Shown: positions 23,596 through 34,415 of the stretch, piece by piece | Layout: the number at the start of each line of letters is the position of its first letter | Numbering within the stretch: the stretch's first letter is position 1 | From: Diphasiastrum complanatum | Taxonomy: Eukaryota > Streptophyta > Lycopodiopsida > Lycopodiales > Lycopodiaceae | NCBI GenBank assembly: GCA_029204225.1 | Contig: CM055104.1 | Span: 53,278,020 to 53,342,019 of the forward strand | Direction of reading: 5' to 3' | DNA length: 64,000 nucleotides | The notes under the pieces: model-generated | Told to the model about the DNA's origin: nothing | Seen by the model: the letters and a program-made list of their open reading frames with translations, nothing else | Databases searched by the model: none | Position numbers and translations under genes: made by a program

Positions 23596-26500
23596 ATGAA
23601 ACCTAGCAGGTACACTCGAGAAATTCACTTGGTCTCATTTACTGATTTTTCTCAAAAGCTAGCAACGGCTCGTCCTTTCTTGGAGCGGCTAAACTTCGAC
23701 ACACGACTTATCTCATGTGTGCAACATGAATGCCTGGTGCGTGAGGCTTATTCTACATTTGACGACGAGCTCCAGACATTCAGGATTCCTAGACGCAACG
23801 ACGAGGATCCAATTTCCATCTCACCACATATCCTAAGCCACTTGGGGTTCCCGAATGAAGGAGAGCCTATGCACGGCAGAGGGCAATCTTTTGATAGGAA
23901 TTACTTGATGCATCTCTATACGGAAGAGGTGACACCTCCATCTATAACAATGACGGTTACGTTGTCAAACTCATCTCGGATCTAGGACTTAGGGCAACGG
24001 CGAACCTTCTTGTATTACTTCCTGAGGTACAATCGTCAAGAATTGACAGGATTTCGAACAGCACTTTATCTGCTCTATCATTTGGCTTGGAGGAACCTGT
24101 TATACGCCACTTCATGTGGGCAGAAAAGATAAGTATTAAGTTATGTGCAGCGCTCAAAGCAAGAAAACCTCTCACAAAGTGCGGATATCTCCTGCATATG
24201 CTCGTAAGCAAACATTACTTGGGTGACTTCCCTAGCATTCTTGCTCGAGTGCAAGAGAAATATCCAAACGTGCCACATACCACCTCGACACGAGCTCAAC
24301 ACCCCAAGAGGATAAAAGGGGGAGAGGCAAAGGCAACAAACAAGCTAGCACCCAAACGACGCCACATCACTAGCAGCAACACACCAATGTCACTCACACA
24401 CGACACAGAAGCAGAGTTAGAGTCACAACGGTTAAAAGAGTATGCCATAGCCAACACACAAAAGAACATTCAGAGGGCCACACACAAGGTAAAGACTCAT
24501 CCAGTAGCAGCAAACAACACTTGTGCAAATCCACCAGCCAAGGGCATGGAAATATCAACGAAATGGGAGACACAACACAATCACCTTATCCAATGCCTAA
24601 AGACACTTCAACAGTGAAAATCATAGAAGCCATTGAAGAGGCATTGACTACAACATCAAATCCTTTGTTGCGACATTTTGAGGCAAAGGAGACAGAGGCG
24701 AAACCTGGTGTCCCACCTGTGTCGTTCGTGGTAAGTGACCCACCAACCACCATCTCATCAACTCACATCACATCAACCATCACTCTCACACTAGCCATCA
24801 CACTCACCCTCACCACTACACCCCCTATTGTCTCCACAAACACGCTCCCACTCTCCACCACACCAGTCACAACCAATCTCCGATGCATTTTCCAAATGTC
24901 TTTGACGCATCCTTCAACATTGAAGAATTCTCACTTTCACTGTTAAACACGCCACCTCCTACCACCACACCATTTCCTACACCCACCAGTATCGCTACTG
25001 CCACCACTTCCACAATACTTTCCACTTCTTCGATCACAAATGCCGACACATCTCCAATGCCTATCACATCCTTCGTCTGCTCAATCCGTCCATCATGAAC
25101 AGTACACCACATCGTATCACGTACAACAAAATCTCCCACCATCCTGCGCACCTAGCTCTCAGCAGTATCCTCCTATTGGGGAGTGGTAGTACCTTCCGGA
25201 AAATGTGCGATGGGCCATCAACGCTCAAAGTCATGCCATGCATTACCTCTACTCTTCAATCAATGAGTATCAAAATTGGTGCAACTTCTCACAAGGGGAA
25301 AAAGTGCAGCAGACAAACAAGGTACAAGAATGGCAGATTTATTCCATGGAATTAGAACAAGAGGTCACTCAATTAAAAAACAACAAAAGAAAACTCATGG
25401 ATGACCTCAAAGAGCTGCACCGAAATAACAAGGACGTTCACGCACGCTTACAACGTAGGGATGATCTAATCAAGACCCTAGAAATACAGCTAGAAGGTGA
25501 ACGACGAAGCCACAGGAACTTACAAACCGTTATGATGGGCAATATTCAACGGATTGATTTCAACCAGTTCCAAGCACCACCAATCCCAGAAGGCACCGTA
25601 ATACCTCTCGCTGCCTATCAGTAGTTAATTCAGGTACTGATGGCGAATCAGGCGCAAGCACAACAATTGCAGCAGGCCACTCTAGCAAATCAAACTGCGC
25701 TCAGCACACGGATTGAGGAGCTAGAAGGACAACTAAAAACATTACGCCAGCAGCTACCAACATTACACACAAAGCATGAAGAAACACATGCCAAGCACCA
25801 TAGACAACATGATGCAGAAACTGATGATCCTGGACCTTCGCGCTACATAGGACAACAACGGGATAATCCATGGTATCACGCAACAATGGTGGAACCTCAA
25901 ATCACACAAGGGGGTACTACCACGAACCATGAACGAGGCATCTCAGTTGAAGACCCTAACCCCACTGCCACTCAACCTGACACCACCTATCAAGCCTCAT
26001 CGCCCTCACTCGATGGCATACCCCTCTCCCCACCACATGAACAATCACCTCACCACCTCGACACTCAACCTCATTCACCATCCACTACTTATCTACTCCG
26101 CAAATACCCAACCCTCCCCCGTGAACTTTTCACAACCATACCAAACCCTCCACCACCCACACTTACCACAACTACAGAGGTACAACACAGAATCACGTCA
26201 AAGAATCCTAGTCGACAGATGTTAATGTCAGAGGAGTTTAATAAAGCATATCCAAACTGGGAGGATCGAGGCAGGTACACTCGTCCCGATTTCACTAGAT
26301 GTAAATCTCACAAGCAGAAAGTGTTAGCATTGGAGCCGCAACCTTAGTGGCGACGTGCTATGATGTTGGAAAATGCACATGCTTTTGAGCTCTATATCGC
26401 GGGACCAACTTACATGTGTGTCAATCCAACATATTATCCCATAAGGCGCAGAGAAGTATTCGCACCAGAAAGGGTTCCTAATAAAATATATTGGCCAATT

Positions 26501-26881
26501 CTACCTAAAGAAGTTCAGACCGATGATTCAGCGGCCAATTTTGTAGCCAATTGCAACTATTTCTACTGGAGACATCATACAAATCCGGACTGCCATGTTA
26601 GGTACTTTGTAGATCATTGCGGCCTAATATCATTCCTTTCTACCTTAAATTGTTTTTGGGATAGAGATCTGCTGCCAATAGTTTTGGATCTAAATAAGCC
26701 CCTAAGCATGCCCATGGATCACATCAATGTGGCAAGGCTTTACTATCGGACGACGATCACGAACAAACTTCACATTGACATGGTTGAATCTTGGTACATG
26801 TACGGATTTCTACCGAACATGCTTGATTACTATCGGTCGCAACCATTTTTGGGCAAAATTCGATTTGAGAGAATGGAATAG
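23596..26881 (+). pseudogene. Third ORF region of the gypsy element (function unknown)
   Basis: A 3.3-kb sense-strand region between integrase and 3' LTR with long open stretches in changing frames: 23596-23985, 24087-24617, 24521-24946, 24883-25098, then 25205-26881 in one frame with only two stops. Visible parts: an N-terminal domain (LATARPFLERLNFDTRLISC) that runs on into MWAEKISIKLCAALKARKPL; a Pro/Thr/Ser-rich low-complexity middle (about 24730-25090); a coiled coil (ELEQEVTQLKNNKRKLMDDL and a Gln-rich stretch at about 25340-25760); a second Pro/Thr-rich linker (25920-26170); and a C-terminal domain rich in Tyr, Cys and His (about 26180-26881). No signal peptide or obvious membrane span, so it is not clearly an envelope protein, although the position matches the env-like ORF of Athila elements. 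I do not recognise the protein. Confidence 0.65.
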
Positions 26882-26984
26882 ATTGGCAGAGAAGTTCATA
26901 AAATCCGGGTCGCCATCAATGTATAGCTGCGGGAAGACCAGACAAGACAACAGGCAGCGACAATTGGCGTGGGACTGCCAATTT

Positions 26985-27001
26985 TTTGACGGAGGGGATA
27001 A
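26985..27001 (+). other. 3' polypurine tract of the gypsy element
   Basis: GACGGAGGGGATAA directly precedes the TGTAGGC start of the 3' LTR, the expected site for plus-strand priming. Confidence 0.75.
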
Positions 27002-27748
27002 TGTAGGCTAATATTCTATGAATATTTGAGCCATCTTGAAAAAGATATAGACTTAAGCCTAAAACTGGATCAGTAAGTTTAGGCCTTTGCGCCATGTTGT
27101 AACGGCTTAAAGTTGTTTAGTTCTAAGCCTAAGTCTAGAAGATTGGAACTCTAAATAAGTTCAAGTTAAGTTAGTTCAGTTGTTTATGGTCCATTGGGGA
27201 TTAGTCCCATGGTACCAAGTTAAGCCTATGTGGTCTATTTGTCCCATAGTGCCTTTTTGTAAGTGACCACCACTCCAAGTATATATAGAAGTGGAAGAGT
27301 CCATTTTGAAGAAGAACCTCATTTGCAATACATGCCTATCTTTCTCTCTGAGTGTTCTCCCTTGTGTGGTTTCATGTACTGTGTTACTTCACATTGTATT
27401 GTATATTATTCATCTGGAAACAGGTTAAGTTAATCTAGGCCCTTCACTCTAGTAGGGTAAGCCTTAGAGGATGAGGATTTGTTTAGGGTTTTATCTTTTA
27501 GGTTAAGCCGTCACTTGAGTCAGTTCCTAAGTAGAGAAATGAGAGAAGAGTGGATCTTGCCCGAAATACTCACCCACTCAATGTAGATCTTCTCATTTTT
27601 CACCCTCTCGGTTAGTTGGAGGCCATAGCCATTGGTTGGGAAAGTCACAATGCCTAGTCGGATCCATAACGTGTTCTAGTTGGGAGTCCGCCATAGCACT
27701 CGTTAGTTGGAGCCATAGCCAGAGTTGAGGGATGTGTATCAGCCAACA
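27002..27748 (+). repeat. 3' LTR of the gypsy element (LTR1)
   Basis: 747 bp, starts TGTAGGCTAATATTC and ends AGCCAACA. It contains TATATATAGAAG and a TTTCTCTCTGAGTGTTC block. It is separated from a second, parallel LTR by only 6 bp (TTGAAA). Confidence 0.92.
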
Positions 27749-27754
27749 TTGAAA

Positions 27755-28488
27755 TGTAGGCTAATATTCTATGAATATTTGAGCCACCTTGAAAAAGATA
27801 CAGACTTAGGCCTAAAACTGGATCAGTCAAGTTTAGGCCTTTGCACCATGTTGTAACGACTTAAAGTTGTTTAGTTCTAAGCCTAAGTCTAAAAGATTGG
27901 AACTCTGAATAAGTTCAACTTAAGTTGGTTCAGTTGTTTATGGTCCATTGGGGGTTTGTCCCATGGTACCAAGTTAAGCCTATGTGGTCTATTTGTCCCA
28001 TAGTTCCTTTTTGTAAGTGATTACTACTCCAAGTATATATAGAAGTGGAAGGGTCCATTTTGAAGAAGAACCTCATTTGCAATACGTGCCTATCTTTGTC
28101 TGTGAGTGTTCTCCCTTGTGTGGTTTCATGTACTGTGTTACTTCACATTGTATTGTATATTATTCATCTAGCAACATGTTAAGTTGATCTAGGCCCTCCA
28201 TTCTCTAGTAGGGTAAGCCTTAGAGGATGAGATTTAGTTTAGGGTTTTATCTTTTAGGTTAAGCTATCATTTGAGTCAGTTCCTAAGTAGAGAAACGAGA
28301 GAAGAGTGGATCTTGTCCGAAATACTCACCCCTCATCCTTCAACCTCTCGGTTAGTTGGAAGCCATAGCCATTGGTTGGGAAAGCTAGAATGCCTAGTCG
28401 GAGCCATAACGTGTTCTGGTTGGGAGCCCGCCATAGCACTCGTTAGTTGGAACCATAGCCAGAGTTGAGGGATGCGTATCAGCCAACA
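27755..28488 (+). repeat. Second tandem gypsy LTR (LTR2)
   Basis: 734 bp, same orientation, TGTAGGC...CCAACA. It shares with the truncated 5' LTR several variants that LTR1 lacks: CCCTCCATTCTCTAGTAGGG, GATGAGATTTAGTTTAGG and AGAAACGAGAG. It may be the true partner of the 5' LTR, or come from a second insertion or recombination. The right flank (GTTTCAAAG...) is copia RNase H. Confidence 0.92.
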
Positions 28489-28810
28489 GTTTCAAAGATG
28501 GTGAATGAGGTAATATGGTTGCAGATGATGCTGGAGGCAATTGGTATACAACAAGGAGAACCATGCACGATGATGATGGATTCTCAGAGTGCCATATACC
28601 TATTCCAAGATCCAGTCTTCCATTCAATGACTAAACACATACCTCTGAAGTACTATTACATTCAAAATCTGATCTTGAAAGGAGAGTTGAAGGTCCAATA
28701 CATAAAATCCAAAGACATGGTTGCAGATTTGCTCATGAAGCCGCTCGACAAGCCACTCTTCACAAAACAAAGAAAGGCAATGGGACTAGACATACATAAA
28801 GGTTGCAATG
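28489..28810 (+). pseudogene. Copia RNase H C-terminal part, cut by the gypsy LTR
   Basis: Reads VSKMVNEVIWLQMMLEAIGI, MMMDSQSAIYLFQDPVFHS, TKHIPLKYYYIQNLIL and MVADLLMKPLDKPLF, the standard end of a copia RNase H, closing with the GCNVEGV end before the purine tract. The N-terminal part of the domain and all upstream pol are missing, replaced by the gypsy LTR. A frame continues upstream into LTR sequence by chance. Confidence 0.9.
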
Positions 28811-28819
28811 TGGAGGGAG

Positions 28820-29519
28820 TGTCTGAAATGGTGAACTCCTACAACCTTGACGAAGGGAGGTTGAAGGCTAAGAAATCCCGAATGTCGAACACGAAGTGAA
28901 GGTCGAACACAACCCGAAGGTCGAACACAAAACGAAGGTTGAAGACGAAGCGAAGGACAAAGGTGAAGTGTTTGATATTTGTGCCTGCAACAAAATGCCC
29001 GAAGACCACGAAGTGCTGAGGATGAACCTTTGGCCGAAACCGAAGACAAACAAGTCGAGCTTATAGTTGGCATCTCGACGAGTTTGAAGTCTTGTACTAT
29101 CACGCTCAGCCACCATAGGCGACATTAATATAGGGTCGCTAACTAATTGATTAACATAAACTTGTCTTGTAATTCACAGTTAAACTATCTTGTAAACTCC
29201 ACGTAGTGGATATAAATGCAAGATTGATTACTACAATCAAGTGACCAAGAATGAGCATAAGTAGAGAGCGGTGTTAGCTTACTGTTAACACTATTAGCTA
29301 TGCATGAAAGTCTGTCAACGAACAGAACATAACAGCTTTTGTTAAAGGAGCAACAAGCCGCCAATGCGCGAGACACTGATCGACTCAATCCAAACAAAAG
29401 GAAATTACAAATACAAATGCTCTCAATTCTCCCATCTCTGATTGTTGCAGTGTTTTCGCTGATTGTTGATCAAATGACTTGAATTCTGTAATCTGTGGTC
29501 GTTTGCTTAGGATCCTACA
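28820..29519 (+). repeat. Copia 3' LTR with GTCGAACACGAAG repeats (3' end approximate)
   Basis: Starts TGTCTGAAATGGTGAACTCC after the purine tract GTGGAGGGAG. The first about 290 bp match 15082-15373. It has five or six degenerate copies of a 12-15-bp unit GTCGAACACGAAG (28879-28965). The proposed end GATCCTACA at 29519 gives TGT...ACA termini but is not confirmed by a second copy. Confidence 0.7.
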
Positions 29520-30440
29520 AAATTTTTGCAAGCTAGCCAATTAGGCAGCATACGAACCAGAGCAGCCAGAACAACTGCCCTCGAAATTGAAACACTCGTA
29601 TAAAAAATCTACAGCCAATTGTTTGTCGACAACTCCGGTGTACGGAGGTGAGTCGGTTGTGACTCTATTTAGAAGCATGTAGAAAAGATCCATAAGCCAA
29701 AAATGATATTTGATAGGAGGGAGAAACATTTGAGTCATGATATTTGAAATGGCCCATGCTCACTATGTCTAATTGGCTTAAAGTTGCAACTGTAGACTAA
29801 TTAAGGTATTTTGAGTACAATGGCGACACCAGAACTTAATAATTTTGACTTGTCAAGCTTTCTTACCTTGATTCTGACAAAAGAGACCTACAAGGGGATG
29901 ACATCATTGCTAATTAGTGATCGTTCCATACGAGATAGCTAGGCATCTTGACGGTCAATCTGGGGGATATCCATCTGGCTAAATTGGGCTCCCCAATCGA
30001 TATCGGTTTTCCAAGCCCACAGGAGTACGACCATAGGGAGGGAGCAATGATCCAATAGATTTCATTTTATACTTCCCTGTCATAGAACGATAAATTTGGA
30101 CATTACTAAATTTCAATCACAAGTGATTATCCATAGACTACCTGATTGACTTTTTGTTATTGTGCAAAGGCATCATTTGATGATAAACTATATGCACCGT
30201 CCTGTTTGTGGCAGTGGTATTTCTCCAACCATTAGGCCTACTTATATCGCTAGACAATTCTGAAGGAGTGTGTGACTAGTGATAAAGCATGACTCCTAAT
30301 CATGATAGTTTATTTCAATTGTTGTGATGGACTGCCTGCTCCCCTATTTGGAGGAGGTCGGAATATTGACCACAATAAGCAAAACCATGAAATTTGACAA
30401 CTGACACTTGCTTTGAGTAAGAATTTCTATATATTCCAAT
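29520..30440. other. No recognisable feature; possibly 5' interior of a minus-strand copia element
   Basis: Lies downstream (on the minus strand) of the primer site at 30470-30481, where copia gag would be expected. I could not read a gag domain from it. Confidence 0.35.
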
Positions 30441-30469
30441 ATTGAATTGTTGGAATCCTTGATCAACCC

Positions 30470-31110
30470 ACTCTGATACCACTGTTGGGAATACCTCTTT
30501 GTGGTCAAATCGGCGGAAGCATGAATGAGCGCACTTGAACACTCTGTTTCACTACTAGGAAGAATCCGATTCCTAATGCAAAGCTCAGATAGAGCCGATC
30601 TATATAGTTGTAGCTACTACTACACACTATGATCTGATCTCTTCCGAACTACAGGCTGACATTGCAGCTCTGACATAAATTAACAAACAGTAGATAATGC
30701 TTAAAACAACATACAACAACTGAAAAACAACGAAAAAATGTAACTACTGTAAGCAAGCAACATCAGTCATTCACAGATTGCACACAATGGGTAGGATGCT
30801 TTAACTCATCTATTACCAAAAAGAAGTTTGCAACAAAATCTTTGGGCGTTGTCTATTGCCCAGATCAATGCGTAGGCACAAGAGAGATATCCTCTCTCAC
30901 GCATAAACTGGTAACTAGCTACTGCTTGCTACCTCCGTATTTGTGACAATATGTGTCTGCTACTGCATGACTCCACTCATCAACAACTGAAGCATCAAAA
31001 TCAGCCAACTCATCTGTCTCGTTCATGCTGTTTATATAGGAACAGAGAAAATGAGTTTATGGTAATCATTAGTGATTACAAGAACTGGTTTAAGCTTGTC
31101 CTAACGACTT
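30470..31110 (-). repeat. Copia LTR with tRNA-Met primer site, minus strand
   Basis: On the minus strand the sequence ends ATTCCCAACA and is followed by TGGTATCAGAGT (plus 30470-30481), the canonical plant copia primer site for initiator tRNA-Met. The LTR therefore begins on the plus strand at 30483 (TGTTGGGAATACC). A minus-strand TATA-like CCTATATAAA lies at about 31031-31040. The outer end near 31100 is approximate. Confidence 0.7.
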
Positions 31111-31139
31111 CCAATTGTGTGTCATCGTCGTTTCCCGTA

Positions 31140-31620
31140 TGATGAGCTGTTAGAGCTCTCCTTCCTGCCTTGTGTGTTTTTCCTAGCTCATGGGTTTTTG
31201 ATAGCAATCTTCTACTGCATGACCCTTTTTTATGAAAGTGTATGTAATTGATCTTTGGATTTAGCCAACATGTGTCCACCGTGTGGCCGTCACGTCTGCA
31301 TGATGCAAGTTTTTTCTCACCACCTTGTTGTTTGTTCTTGCTCCTGCCTTTCCATCTTCTTTCTTGATTTCCTTCTTTCTACTGATTCTGATCTTGTCTT
31401 CTGGCTGACTCCCTCTTAGGCTGAGGCTTTTTCTTTCGCTGATCTCTGTTGCTGTAGAGAGCCTGATCAGACTCGTTCTTGTCGTCATAGTGCTCTCGCG
31501 CCTCCACTTCTTCCCTAATGTCAATGATAGCCTTCTAGAAAGTCATGTTAGGATCTTTGGCCAACAGAGTCTGGGTTGTCTGGAAAGATTTTGGTAGAGA
31601 GCGTAGAAGGTACATGAGAA
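31140..31620 (-). pseudogene. Copia Gag C-terminal part, minus strand
   Basis: Reading 31620 down to 31140: KAIIDIREEVEAREHYDDKN, a Lys/Gln-rich linker, SCRRDGHTVDTC (a CCHC knuckle whose first Cys is lost) and a second ruined knuckle INYIHFHKKGSC. It is homologous to the gag at 42090-42460. The upstream half of gag is missing. Confidence 0.8.
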
Positions 31621-31629
31621 GAAGAAGAT

Positions 31630-32180
31630 GAAGAAGAAACTCCACGGGTTTATGCACATGAAGATGAGGCTCGAGAAGGTGAGTATGAGAAAACACCACC
31701 AATTCATAAGCCTAGGGGAAGGTATTCGCCGATAGGTGCAACCTGCTGGAAGCAAGAGACGATTCTTGGAGACTCCTTGGGACACATACTCTCCAAGAAG
31801 TGTATCACCAAAATTTAAGGTACCCAAATGGTACGAGAAGATAATGAAAGATGCGAAGATGAATCAACCTAGATCTAGTTCACAAGAAGAAGTGCGAAGA
31901 TCAATGTGGGAAAGGAAACCTCCTTATCGTTACCATGTGAACTATGCCCTAATGAGCAACGTTTTGGAGTATCGAGAATCATCGACCTTTGATGTGATCT
32001 CTTAGAGTGGCAAAGGCAATGGATACGTGGGAGGTGGTTGATCTACAACATGGAAAGAAACCCATTGACAACAAATGGGTATATAGAAAAAGTTTCATGC
32101 GGATGGCATGATTGCAAAGCATAAAACTCGCTTAGTGGTAAAAGGTTATGCGTAAAGCAAGGGGATTGACTATGAGGAGT
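31630..32180 (+). pseudogene. Copia integrase tail and RT start, plus strand
   Basis: A Glu-rich linker (EEEDEEETP), then VPKWYEKIMKDAKMNQPRSS and after a stop at 32003 the RT N-terminus: TWEVVDLQHGKKPIDNKW and ADGMIAKHKTRLVVKGY with frame breaks. It abuts a minus-strand copia gag at 31620 and a non-copia fragment at about 32200, so both ends are rearrangement breakpoints. Confidence 0.75.
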
Positions 32181-32199
32181 GGCTAAGTGGACTATGCTA

Positions 32200-32463
32200 T
32201 GCCTAATCGTTGCCTTAGCCTTGGCATTTACAAGTAAGTCGAAGAAGGCAGTTCAGGCTGCTCCAACCAAAAAGCTTCTAAAAAGGTTATGCGACTTCAA
32301 ATGTATATACATTCTACATTTTCTAGCGGACATACTTAAAAAGCTGTCAATTTTGAGTTTGATATTTCAAAGAGACTATGTGGAAGTTGGATCAATGTTA
32401 GGAATTGTTTCTAATGAAATTGCTTTGATTGAAGAGGAGTTTGTTAGGAGTTTATTGAATTGT
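32200..32463 (+). pseudogene. Fragment resembling hAT/ZNF862-type transposase-derived protein
   Basis: KLLKRLCDFKCIYILHFLAD and KLSILSLIFQRDYVEV resemble the part of ZNF862-like/hAT-derived proteins that reads (L)HFLADxLxxLxxLSxxFQRD. It is open to TAG at 32463 but has no catalytic block and no start of its own. The family assignment is from memory of that motif. Confidence 0.45.
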
Positions 32464-32511
32464 TAGGCTATGAGGCTCTTTGTAGGAAGTGCTTGAGCAA
32501 TCAAAAAGTTG

Positions 32512-32800
32512 AGAAGATATGGTGGAGCGTCTGTGGTAGTTTTTGAGGCTCAGAAAGGAGCCTAACCTGTAGTGTAGATCTTGTGTTGCTCCCATAGCTT
32601 CGATACTATGTTTAGATCTCATTCATTGTTGACAAAAACCAGGGGCTGCAGCAATGATAAAGCTCAGAAGATATGGTGGAGCGTTTACTGCCGTTTTACT
32701 CAACGCAAAGCAGCAGCCTAAGGATCTTGTTTTACTCACGTAACTTCGAGTCATGTAAAGATCTCATTTATTAATGACAAAATCCAAGAGGAGAGTAAGA
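32512..32800. repeat. Imperfect tandem repeat, about 157-bp period
   Basis: AGAAGATATGGTGGAGCGT begins both copies (about 32512 and 32669). Later shared blocks are GCCTAA, GATCTTGT, TTACTC/TTGCTC, TAACTTCGA/TAGCTTCGA and AGATCTCATT(C/T)ATT. It lies just 5' of the SPC12 ORF. Confidence 0.75.
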
Positions 32801-32855
32801 TAATGGTTGCATCTCAGAGGATAACTCTTCTGGCTACTTACTAATTTTGCGGATA

Positions 32856-33155
32856 ATGGATTTTCAGCATCCCTGCACGACAGAACAGCTGCTTTTCTTG
32901 GCTCTGCTATTTTTTGCTTCCGTTGCCGTTTTCACTGGATATTTAACGGCATCCTTGAAAATGATGATAGTGGTATACGGAGGTGGGGTTTTCATCGCAT
33001 CACTAATCCTCGTTCCTGATTGGCAATATTTTTACAGGCATCCCCGTGAATGGATGCAGCCGAAGACTATGGGGGATGCATCTTGCAGCATCAATTCTCG
33101 AGCTAGATTCGAGGTTTTGACAAGCTCTTTTCTTCATTCGAAGAGGCAAAATTAG
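32856..33155 (+). CDS. SPCS1: Signal peptidase complex subunit 1 (SPC12/SPCS1)
   Basis: 99 residues in a single exon, close to the usual length (about 90-105). MDFQ at 32856 corresponds to the conserved family N-terminus, and the in-frame codon just upstream is TTG, so ATG 32856 is chosen. Two membrane segments are visible (about residues 13-33 and 38-57: LALLFFASVAVFTGYLTAS and MMIVVYGGGVFIASLILVP), then the diagnostic PDWQYFYRHPREWM, expected on the cytosolic side. SPC12 is a non-catalytic subunit of the ER signal peptidase and helps discriminate signal peptides from membrane anchors. The C-terminal tail after MQP is unlike the usual Lys-rich tail. AATAAA at 33706 could be the poly(A) signal. 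A divergent gene or an intronless retrocopy are both possible. Confidence 0.82.
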   Translation: MDFQHPCTTEQLLFLALLFFASVAVFTGYLTASLKMMIVVYGGGVFIASLILVPDWQYFYRHPREWMQPKTMGDASCSINSRARFEVLTSSFLHSKRQN

Positions 33156-33827
33156 GGTAAGGATGGAGGTAGAGGAGAGTGCATTAGTTTTTTGGCTCCA
33201 GTCAAGGTTTCATTCTCTTACCTGCACATCCTCAGTTCCTGTATTCATCGAGTGCAAACATTTCTATGGATAACAGCAGACTGCAAACACTGAAAATAGG
33301 TGCGTTTCTCTGCATTTTCTATGTTGTCAAAAAAGGAGTGCCAAATTTGAAGAGCGCTAGTAGATGTCTTCTACAGTTGAATGATAAGCCATATAAATTT
33401 TTTCTGAATCCATTGCAGAATATGTACAATAGATTATTTGTTACATTTTTTTATGTCCATCTAAGTTAATCTTCTCATCATGGGTGCAGATCTTTTTGGG
33501 ATTAACTTGTAGCTGTTATCTCTTCATTTTTCATCTTTTGCAAAAAAAGAAGTGCAGTAAAAGTAAACTGTTGTAACGAGTATGTGTATTGCAAAATATA
33601 AAGGTCATAACTTACAATTGAAGTGTTGGGAAAACAAGAACAGTGTGGTATTGTACCAAAAAGGCCTTGCCATGTCATATTCATGTATTTGAACGTTTTG
33701 TGAAGAATAAAAGAATGTATATGATAAAATTAGAAAATGTGTTCAAAAATGATTTTGTGGAATGACTTTATATTTAGATTCTGAAATATATCTATAATTT
33801 TGATAAGTTTGTATTTTATGCATAGAA
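33156..33827. other. 3' flank of SPC12; no other gene seen
   Basis: AT-rich, with AATAAA at 33706-33711. The ORF at 33266-33469 has no motif. Confidence 0.5.
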
Positions 33828-34415
33828 TTAATGAACCGTTCACCACGGTTATGAGAACTGTATAGTGAACCGTACTTTGCCTAGAACCGTGGTGAACCGT
33901 AAGTTAATTAATTGATTTTTTTTTGTTTTCCCACCCCCAAAAATAGCCCAAAAAAGTGCCAAAAAAATCTGTGTGAAATCCGGTGAAATCTGTGAAATCA
34001 TTTGTGAAATGAGAGGACCATTTGTGAAATCTATGAAATAATTTGTGAAATTAGATCCAAAAGAGAGAGTCAAAACTAAGGTTTTGGTTTTAGTTGATTT
34101 TTTTAGTTCAAAAAACATGTTTATTTCATGCCAAGAAGTCTTATTTGGGGGTGGGAAGTAAAAAAAAGCCATTAATTAATCAATTAATTAAATGCTATGG
34201 TGGGGAGGACACTCCCCCCAAAAGAAAGAAATAAATTCCTTGCTTAGTTCGGGTTTTCTTTTGGCTTTTTTTTGGGCCGTTTTTGGGGGTGGCAAGTAAA
34301 AACAAATAAAAAAATAAATCAATTAACAGTTCACCATGGTTCAGGTCTCAAGCTTGGTGAACCATACGGTTCACTCCACAGTTCATGAACCTTTAACGGT
34401 TCACCAATTGTATGA
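33828..34415. mobile_element. TIR element with GAACCGT subterminal arrays
   Basis: The left end has ATGAACCGTTCACCACGGTT, then GTGAACCGTACTT and GTGGTGAACCGTAAG, followed by a TTAATTAATTGATT stretch and CCCACCCCC. The right end mirrors this: GGGGGTGGCAAG, AATCAATTAAC, GTTCACCATGGTTCAGG, GTGAACCATACGGTTCAC, AACGGTTCACCAATT. The interior has no transposase. The organisation is the same as the 1-2600 elements (short palindromes outside, A/T-rich block inside) but with a different word. Confidence 0.6.

Noticed and set aside
26360-26881. ORF3 C-terminal part as a viral envelope glycoprotein
   Set aside because: No signal peptide, no clear membrane anchor and no fusion-peptide-like segment; position alone is not enough.
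32179-32463. Small secreted protein with a signal peptide (KWTMLCLIVALALAFTSKSK)
   Set aside because: The hydrophobic start is the junction of copia RT and a transposase-like fragment; the rest matches a transposase-derived motif.
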